From Acidobacteria bacterium RIFCSPLOWO2_12_FULL_68_19 (GTDB taxonomy: Bacteria > Acidobacteriota > Vicinamibacteria > Vicinamibacterales > UBA2999), in contig MELF01000010.1 of the NCBI GenBank assembly GCA_001767525.1, positions 42,235-106,234 on the forward strand: 64,000 nucleotides of DNA. The letters are read 5' to 3'. Of this stretch, positions 58,932 through 64,000 are shown piece after piece. Below the pieces are notes generated by a model. It worked only from the letters and a program-made list of their open reading frames with translations, ran no database searches and was not told the DNA's origin. Position 1 is the first letter of the stretch; every line of letters starts with the position of its first letter. A program made the translations under genes and the position numbers.

Positions 58932-61376
58932 TTACACGTGCATCCGGAGCGGTTCATGCATTCGTCGTCCGTGCTCGAGCGACATCAGGATGATGTCGGA
59001 GGTGACCGGCGCGCGGCGGAAGACGTCCTCGCCGACCGCGTCGGCAATCGCGCTCATCACCGCCCCGTACGCCGCGCCGACCGGCGGCTCGCCGACCCCC
59101 CGCGCGCCGACCGGCGTCTCCGGGTCCGGCAGATCGAGCGCGTCGGCCTGCATCTGGCGCGGCACGTCGAGGATCGTCAGCGGCTTGCTGTAGTGGAACC
59201 GGTCGGTCAGCGACACGCCGTACCGCGGCTCGACCACCGACTTCTGGAAGAGCGCGTGGGCGATCCCGAGGCACGAGCCCCCCTTGATCTGCGCGAGCAG
59301 GCTGCGCGGGTTGACGACGGTGCCGACGTCGCCAATGCCGAGATAGTCGACCACCCGCACCGACCCGGTCTCGATGTCGACCTCGACCTCGGCGAAGCCG
59401 ATCACGAAGGAATAGGTGACGCCGTCGCGCCCGTAGTTGTCCTTGGCGACGCCCATCAGGCCGAGTCCCGCCAGCGCCGTGGCCGAGGCGCGCGTCATCG
59501 GGTTGATGTCCCCGGGCAGATCGTGGCCGTCGTACCTTCCGCCGAGCTCGATGGCGCGGCGCGCCGCCTGCACGTAGGTCAACCCGCGCGAGGGGGCGTC
59601 GCGGCGGTACACGCGCTCGCGGCCCACCGTGTAGTCCTCGGGCGACCCGCCGAGATCGCGCGCGGCGATCTCCTGCAGCTTGCGCCGCGCGTCCATGGCG
59701 CCCGCATGGTTCGCCCGCGTCATCGCGTGCGTCGTCTGGCTGCCGACCGAGAGGCACGTCCACGGCAGGTGCTTGCCGGTGTCGCCCCAGACCACCTCGA
59801 CCTTCTCCCACGGCACGTCGAGGATCTCCGCCGCCACCCGGGCGAGATCGATCATCGAGTGCGTGCCGAGGTTGCCGGCGCCCGACTGCACGTAGAGCCG
59901 GCCGTCGGGCCGGATCGTCATGATGCTGTCGTAGCCGATCGACCCCGCCCCGTGCGGACCGACGGCGACGCCGACGCCGCGGACCTTCGACCCCTGGCGC
60001 TTGCCCGCGCGCGCCTTCCGCTCTTCCCAGTCGAACAGCGCCGCGCCGCGGTCGAGCGCCTCCTTCACGAAGGCGCTCGTCACGTGGTTGCGCCGGCCGC
60101 TCGGGAGCACGGGGCCGAACGGCGCTTTGCCCTCCGGTGAATTGATCCGCCGGATCGCCACCTGGTCGAGGCCAAGCTGCTTGGCCGCTTTCGTCATGAC
60201 CGGCTCGATGATGCCGTTGCCCTGCATCGGCCCGGGCGAGCGCTGCTGCGAGCGGGGCGGCGTGTTGGTGGCGACGTTGACGGCGCGCCAGCGCATCGCC
60301 GGCGGCTGATAGATGAGGGACGCCGCATTGCCGGCCGACCGGTGATCGCCGAGCGGCCCGTACGCCCCCGTGTCCTGGACGATGAAGAAGTCGAGCGCGG
60401 TGATCCGGCCATCCTTCGCGAAGCCGATCTTGACGCGGCCCGTCATGTTCGTGCGGGCGCGGCCGATGTAGCTCTCGTCTTCCCGGGTGATCCGCATCAT
60501 CACCGGCGCGTTCGCCTTCCGCGCCAGGAGCGCCGGAATCGACATCGACACGGCGCCGCCCCCCTTGCTGCCGAAGCCGCCGCCCGTGTACTCGCAGATC
60601 AGGATCACGTCCTCCGGCGCGATCCCGACCCACCGCGCGATGTTCCCGCGCGTCTGCGCGACGCTCTGCGTCGAGGCGTGGATGAACAGCTTCCCGTTGC
60701 GCCAGTACGCCATGGCGCTGCGCGTCTCCATCGGGTGGTGGCCCGTGGACTGGACGACGAACGTCTCGTCGAGCACGAGCGCCGAGGCGGCGAAGCCCCC
60801 CTCGAGGTCGCCGTAGGACCATTCCTCGGCGGGCTTCCCCATCGGCAGCCGTCCCTGCGCCTCCTCGGCGAAGTCCTCCGTGGTCCACTTGAGGGTTTCA
60901 AACGGCGGCGCCGCCGGCGGCGCGCCCTCGCGCGGCGGGGGCGGCGGGCCCCACACGTTGCCGTCCAGACGCGGGTTGGGACCGCCCGGGCGCAGCGTGT
61001 CGAGCGCGTTGGTCACGAAGGGCAGCGGCTCGAGATCGACCTGGATCCGTTCGACCGCGTCGGCGGCGGTGAGCTCGTCGACGGCGGCGACCGCCAGGAT
61101 CGGCTCGCCGGCGTACCGCGGCTCGTTGGTGAGCGCGCGTTCCTGGCCGTCCAGATCCGGCAGGTCGTAGGCGGTGAGGATCGCCCGTACGCCCGGCAGC
61201 GAGAGCGCCGCGCTCGTATCGATATCCCGCACGCGCGCGTGCGGCATCGGGCTGAGCAGCAGCTTGGTGAAGAGCATCCCCTCGGCGCGGAAGTCCTCCG
61301 CGTACTTGGCGCGGCCCGTCACCTTCGCGACCAGATCGGGAGGCGTGTAATTGCGACCAACGAGCGTGCCGGCCAT
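58932..61376 (-). CDS. Molybdopterin-binding catalytic subunit, operon 2
   Basis: An 814-residue XDH-family large subunit, paralogue of 50913-53411. GGGFGSKGG and RGVGEPPVG (catalytic Glu near 763) are present. It starts at MAGTLVGRNY. It differs from copy 1 mainly in the N-terminal loops and in shorter Pro-rich insert. Substrate unknown. Confidence 0.9.
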   Translation of the reverse strand: MAGTLVGRNYTPPDLVAKVTGRAKYAEDFRAEGMLFTKLLLSPMPHARVRDIDTSAALSLPGVRAILTAYDLPDLDGQERALTNEPRYAGEPILAVAAVDELTAADAVERIQVDLEPLPFVTNALDTLRPGGPNPRLDGNVWGPPPPPREGAPPAAPPFETLKWTTEDFAEEAQGRLPMGKPAEEWSYGDLEGGFAASALVLDETFVVQSTGHHPMETRSAMAYWRNGKLFIHASTQSVAQTRGNIARWVGIAPEDVILICEYTGGGFGSKGGGAVSMSIPALLARKANAPVMMRITREDESYIGRARTNMTGRVKIGFAKDGRITALDFFIVQDTGAYGPLGDHRSAGNAASLIYQPPAMRWRAVNVATNTPPRSQQRSPGPMQGNGIIEPVMTKAAKQLGLDQVAIRRINSPEGKAPFGPVLPSGRRNHVTSAFVKEALDRGAALFDWEERKARAGKRQGSKVRGVGVAVGPHGAGSIGYDSIMTIRPDGRLYVQSGAGNLGTHSMIDLARVAAEILDVPWEKVEVVWGDTGKHLPWTCLSVGSQTTHAMTRANHAGAMDARRKLQEIAARDLGGSPEDYTVGRERVYRRDAPSRGLTYVQAARRAIELGGRYDGHDLPGDINPMTRASATALAGLGLMGVAKDNYGRDGVTYSFVIGFAEVEVDIETGSVRVVDYLGIGDVGTVVNPRSLLAQIKGGSCLGIAHALFQKSVVEPRYGVSLTDRFHYSKPLTILDVPRQMQADALDLPDPETPVGARGVGEPPVGAAYGAVMSAIADAVGEDVFRRAPVTSDIILMSLEHGRRMHEPLRMHV

Positions 61377-61389
61377 ATCAGACCTCTAC

Positions 61390-61470
61390 GAAGACTCCCA
61401 ACGCCCAACTTCCAACCCCCAATTCCACACCTCCCAATTGGGAGTTGGCGTGTGGGGCGTTGGGAGTTGT
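61390..61470. repeat. CAACTCCCAA-family inverted repeat
   Basis: CCCAACGCCCAACTTCCAAC on the left pairs with TTGGGAGTTGGCGTG on the right, with CCTCCCAATTGGGAGT as the palindromic centre. It separates the 2Fe-2S gene from the large subunit of operon 2. In operon 1 these genes are only two bases apart. Confidence 0.85.
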
Positions 61471-61471
61471 T

Positions 61472-62074
61472 TCACGTCGTCCTCCGCATGTATTCGGCCC
61501 CGCGCAGGAGCGAGGTCAGGATCTTGTCGTAGTCCTGACAGCGGCACAGGTTGCCCGAGACGGCGTGGGCCAGCTCCTCCCGCGTCGGGTTCGGGTTCGT
61601 CTTCAGAGCGCCGACGGCGGCCATGACGAAGCCGGGCAGGCAGAACGCGCACTGGAACCCCTGTTCGTCCACCACCGCCTGCTGCACCGGATGCAGGACG
61701 CCGCCGGGCCCCTCGAGCCCCTCGATCGTCACGATCCGGCGCCCGCGCACCGTGTGCGTCAGCACAGAACAGGAGTAGTGCGGCACGTCGTCGATGAGCA
61801 CGGTGCAGGCGCCGCACTCGGCCCGGTCGCACCCGATCTTGGTGCCGGTGAGCCCCAGTTTGTAGCGGAGCGTCATCGCCAGCGTTTCCTGCTTCAGCAC
61901 GTCGACGCGCCGCGTCTGGCCGTTGACGGTCAGCGACAGGAGACGTTCGACCGACCCGGGCGCCGACGTCTGGCCGAAGAGCGACCCGGCGCCGCGGAAC
62001 AGGTAGGCGGCGGAGGAGGCCGCCGCGCCCCCCGCGATCACGCCCTTGATGAAGTTGCGTCGTGAGAGCGACAT
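61472..62074 (-). CDS. Tat-exported 2Fe-2S subunit, operon 2
   Basis: A 200-residue small subunit with twin-arginine signal SRRNFIK close to the N-terminus and a hydrophobic AGGAAASSAAYLF stretch. Both [2Fe-2S] sites are intact (CDRAECGAC, CAFCLPGF, LCRCQDY). It is the paralogue of 53414 and the first gene of operon 2. Confidence 0.93.
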   Translation of the reverse strand: MSLSRRNFIKGVIAGGAAASSAAYLFRGAGSLFGQTSAPGSVERLLSLTVNGQTRRVDVLKQETLAMTLRYKLGLTGTKIGCDRAECGACTVLIDDVPHYSCSVLTHTVRGRRIVTIEGLEGPGGVLHPVQQAVVDEQGFQCAFCLPGFVMAAVGALKTNPNPTREELAHAVSGNLCRCQDYDKILTSLLRGAEYMRRTT

Positions 62075-62135
62075 AGGCTGAGCCCGCGTGAAAAAACTCG
62101 CGACGAGTTTACACCCAGGCGGGGTAACGTGTATC

Positions 62136-62210
62136 TAGCCGGTAGCCGGTAGCCGATAGCCGGTAGCCGGTAGCCGATAGCCGGTAGCCGATAGCTGGTA
62201 GCCGGTAGCC
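62136..62210. repeat. Heptamer repeat, TAGCCGG family
   Basis: About ten units of TAGCCGG or TAGCCGA between the 2Fe-2S gene and the divergent persulfide dioxygenase gene. It occupies the region where promoters for both genes would lie. Confidence 0.88.
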
Positions 62211-62226
62211 CAACAGCCCAAAGCCT

Positions 62227-63624
62227 ATGATCCTGAAGCAGTTCTACCTCAACTGCCTGGCCCACGCGTCGTACGTGATTGGCGACGAGCAGACCCGCAC
62301 GGCCGCCGTCGTCGACCCGCAGCGTGACGTCGACGGCTACCTGGCCTTTGCCGCCGAGCACGGCCTGCGAGTCGCGCACGTGTTCCTGACGCACCTGCAC
62401 GCCGACTTCCTCGCCGGCCACCTGGAGCTGCGCGACCGAGTGGGCGCCACGATCTACCTGGGGAAGGCCGCGAGGGCGGAATACGCCTTCCAGCCGCTCG
62501 GCGATGGCGACGCCGTGCAGTTCGGCCAGGTGCGGGTGGACGCGATCGAGACGCCGGGCCATTCACCGGAATCGATTTGCCTGGCGGTCTACGACCTGAC
62601 CGAAAGCGGCACCGCCCCGAAGGCGGTGCTCACCGGCGACACGCTGTTTGTCGGCGACGTCGGCCGCCCCGACCTGCACGGCGTGCTGGGCTGGACGGCG
62701 GCGGAACTGGGGGCGCTGCTGTACTCCTCGCTCCACGACAAGCTGCTCAAACTCCCCGACTCGTGCCTCGTGTATCCCGCCCACGGCGCCGGGTCGCTCT
62801 GTGGCAAGGCGCTCAGCCAGGAGACGATGTCGACCGTGGGCGACGAGCGGCGCTCGAACTACGCGCTGCGGCCGATGAGCAAGGAGCAGTTCATCGCGCT
62901 CGTCACGATAGACCAGCCGGACGCCCCGTCGTACTTCGTGTACGACGCGGTGCTCAACAGCCGAGAGCGGCAGACGCTCGAGCAGGCATTGGCGCGCGAA
63001 CTCAACCCGCTGACGATCGACGAGCTCCTGGCGGCGCAGCAGCAGGGCGCGCAACTGCTCGACACGCGCGATCCGGCGGAGTTCGCCGCGGCGCATCTCG
63101 ACGGGAGCATCAACATCGGCCTGATCGGCCAGTACGCCACGTGGGCGGGCACCGTGCTCGCACGCGAGCGGCCGATCGCGATCGTCGCGGACCCGGGCGC
63201 AGAGACCGAATCGGCGCTGCGCCTCGGGCGGATCGGGTTCGACCACGTCATCGGCTACCTCGCCGGCGGACTGCGCAGCGCCGACGGATCGGAGGCGCGC
63301 ATCGTCTCGACCGAACGGCTGAGCGCCGAGGTCGCCGCCAGGCGCCTCGCGGAAGGCGGTGCGCCGGTACTCGTCGACGTGCGTGCGCCGGGCGAACGCG
63401 CACAGAAGCACATCGGCGGCAGCCTGCACATTCCGCTGACGCGCCTGACGGAACGGATGGCCGACATCCCTGCGGATCGACCCGTGCTCGTGTTCTGCGC
63501 CGGCGGATACCGCTCGTCGATTGCCGCGAGCCTGCTGCAGCGCGCGGGACGGGCGAAGGTGAGCGAGCTGGCTGGAGGAATAACCGCGTGGGAGGCGGCG
63601 GGACTGCCGTTACTGTCCGGGTGA
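62227..63624 (+). CDS. Persulfide dioxygenase-rhodanese fusion (CstB-like)
   Basis: A 465-residue three-domain protein. The metallo-beta-lactamase part carries HLHADFLAGH and TPGHSPESIC, then GDTLFVGDVGRPD, as in ETHE1-type persulfide dioxygenases. A first rhodanese domain lacks the catalytic Cys (VADPGAETES), and the second has VFCAGGYRSS with Cys in the active loop. This order matches CstB, which oxidises low-molecular-weight persulfides to thiosulfate. It helps detoxify sulfide. Its start is directly after the heptamer repeat. Confidence 0.88.
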   Translation: MILKQFYLNCLAHASYVIGDEQTRTAAVVDPQRDVDGYLAFAAEHGLRVAHVFLTHLHADFLAGHLELRDRVGATIYLGKAARAEYAFQPLGDGDAVQFGQVRVDAIETPGHSPESICLAVYDLTESGTAPKAVLTGDTLFVGDVGRPDLHGVLGWTAAELGALLYSSLHDKLLKLPDSCLVYPAHGAGSLCGKALSQETMSTVGDERRSNYALRPMSKEQFIALVTIDQPDAPSYFVYDAVLNSRERQTLEQALARELNPLTIDELLAAQQQGAQLLDTRDPAEFAAAHLDGSINIGLIGQYATWAGTVLARERPIAIVADPGAETESALRLGRIGFDHVIGYLAGGLRSADGSEARIVSTERLSAEVAARRLAEGGAPVLVDVRAPGERAQKHIGGSLHIPLTRLTERMADIPADRPVLVFCAGGYRSSIAASLLQRAGRAKVSELAGGITAWEAAGLPLLSG

Positions 63625-63646
63625 GGCGCCGCGGCCGTGGTTCGTT

Positions 63647-63796
63647 GGACCGCTATGCGGGCCGGAACGGGAATTTCGTACTCGTTGCGTCCGCCCGCAT
63701 AGCGGTCCTAGCCGCGCGAAGCGCGGCAGAAGATACTGGCAACCAGCCAAGGGGTTCCGCGGGGATATCAAGGGGCGGAGCCCCTTGGCTGGTTCA
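63647..63796. terminator. Three hairpins between convergent genes
   Basis: First, 16-bp perfect arms GGACCGCTATGCGGGC at 63647-63662 and the complement at 63693-63708. Second, GCCGCGC-GAA-GCGCGGC at 63711-63727. Third, AACCAGCCAAGGGG at 63741-63754 with the complement at 63781-63794, extendable to about 20 bp with one mismatch. They lie between a rightward and a leftward gene, so a bidirectional termination role is possible; no U-tracts are seen. Confidence 0.65.
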
Positions 63797-64000
63797 GACC
63801 ACCGCCCGCCGCGGCGCCGGACGGGCGCGCGGCAGCGCAAGCTGGAACGTGCTGCCCCCGGGTCCGGACGCGGCGAGCGTCAGGCGTCCGCCGCTCGCCT
63901 CCGCGGCGCCCTTGGCGATCGACAGACCCAGCCCCGCACCCGGCGTCTCCGCGTTGGCGGCCCGGTAGAAGCGGTCGAAGATGCGCGCCCGCGCGTCCTG
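63794..64000 (-). CDS. Histidine kinase, C-terminal end (partial)
   Basis: The last 68 residues of a sensor kinase, entering from the right edge. The ATP-lid and G2-box region is visible: RIFDRFYRA then GAGLGLSIAKGAAEASGG, and LTLAASGPGGSTFQLALP closes the catalytic domain. The sensor and dimerisation parts lie outside the window. The stop codon sits in a hairpin shared with the convergent gene. Confidence 0.85.
   Translation of the reverse strand, partial: QDARARIFDRFYRAANAETPGAGLGLSIAKGAAEASGGRLTLAASGPGGSTFQLALPRARPAPRRAVV

Overview
The window is GC-rich DNA, densely packed with genes. It most resembles a member of the Acidobacteriota, probably the Vicinamibacteria; this is inference from gene content only. 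The supporting features are a TonB-dependent receptor with an N-terminal carboxypeptidase-regulatory-like domain, a Ser/Thr kinase fused to a TolB/WD40-like propeller, PilZ and DUF5658 genes, LVIVD-repeat and HbpS-type exported proteins, and a Tes-like radical SAM protein. No rRNA, CRISPR array, transposase or integrase was seen. One tRNA (Pro, anticodon TGG) is present.

Layout. 1-5 kb: a VWA protein, a LON-domain protein, a YpdA-like flavoprotein, then GltD and GltB (glutamate synthase) up to 9.65 kb. 9.9-12 kb: a large radical SAM protein with the cysteine signature of tetraether-lipid-synthase-like enzymes. 12.1-12.8 kb: an RHH/PIN toxin-antitoxin pair with a four-copy 8-bp operator. 12.8-18 kb: an SDR, a NicO-like permease, two envelope sugar-transfer proteins, an exported protein and FolE. 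18-20.7 kb: two exported proteins that share a domain, one of them fused to a metallo-beta-lactamase. 20.9-30.3 kb: an aromatic-acid block (maleate isomerase, gentisate dioxygenase, two FAH hydrolases, TonB receptor, AAHS transporter, DUF169 protein) that fits gentisate ring cleavage followed by hydrolysis to maleate and pyruvate. 30.5-37 kb: a pseudokinase-propeller, GNAT, LVIVD protein, exported RidA-like protein and patatin. 37.1-42.4 kb: an accessory island next to the 3' end of tRNA-Pro. It holds a DUF4143 ATPase behind a palindromic operator, a small unknown protein, a Fic protein with a DNA-binding N-terminus behind four 24-bp direct repeats, and a broken helicase C-terminus. 42.4-48.9 kb: a matrixin-like protease, DUF5658, PilZ, a double HbpS protein, PhzF, a leaderless putative toxin-antitoxin pair, HemD and a lipoprotein.

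48.9-62.1 kb holds two paralogous four-gene operons in the same order (Tat-exported 2Fe-2S subunit, molybdopterin subunit, FAD subunit with an extra four-cysteine loop, membrane cytochrome b). Between them lie a lytic transglycosylase, a glycosyltransferase and a small protein. Each operon should make a periplasmic xanthine-dehydrogenase-family enzyme that passes electrons to the quinone pool. 62.2-64 kb holds a CstB-like persulfide dioxygenase-rhodanese and the 3' end of a histidine kinase.

Across the window, gaps between genes are filled with short tandem repeats of three main families: a heptamer around GGTAGCC, a GAACC/GAACAC family, and a CAACTCCCAA family. Some reach into coding sequence, where they supply TAG stop codons or short terminal peptides.
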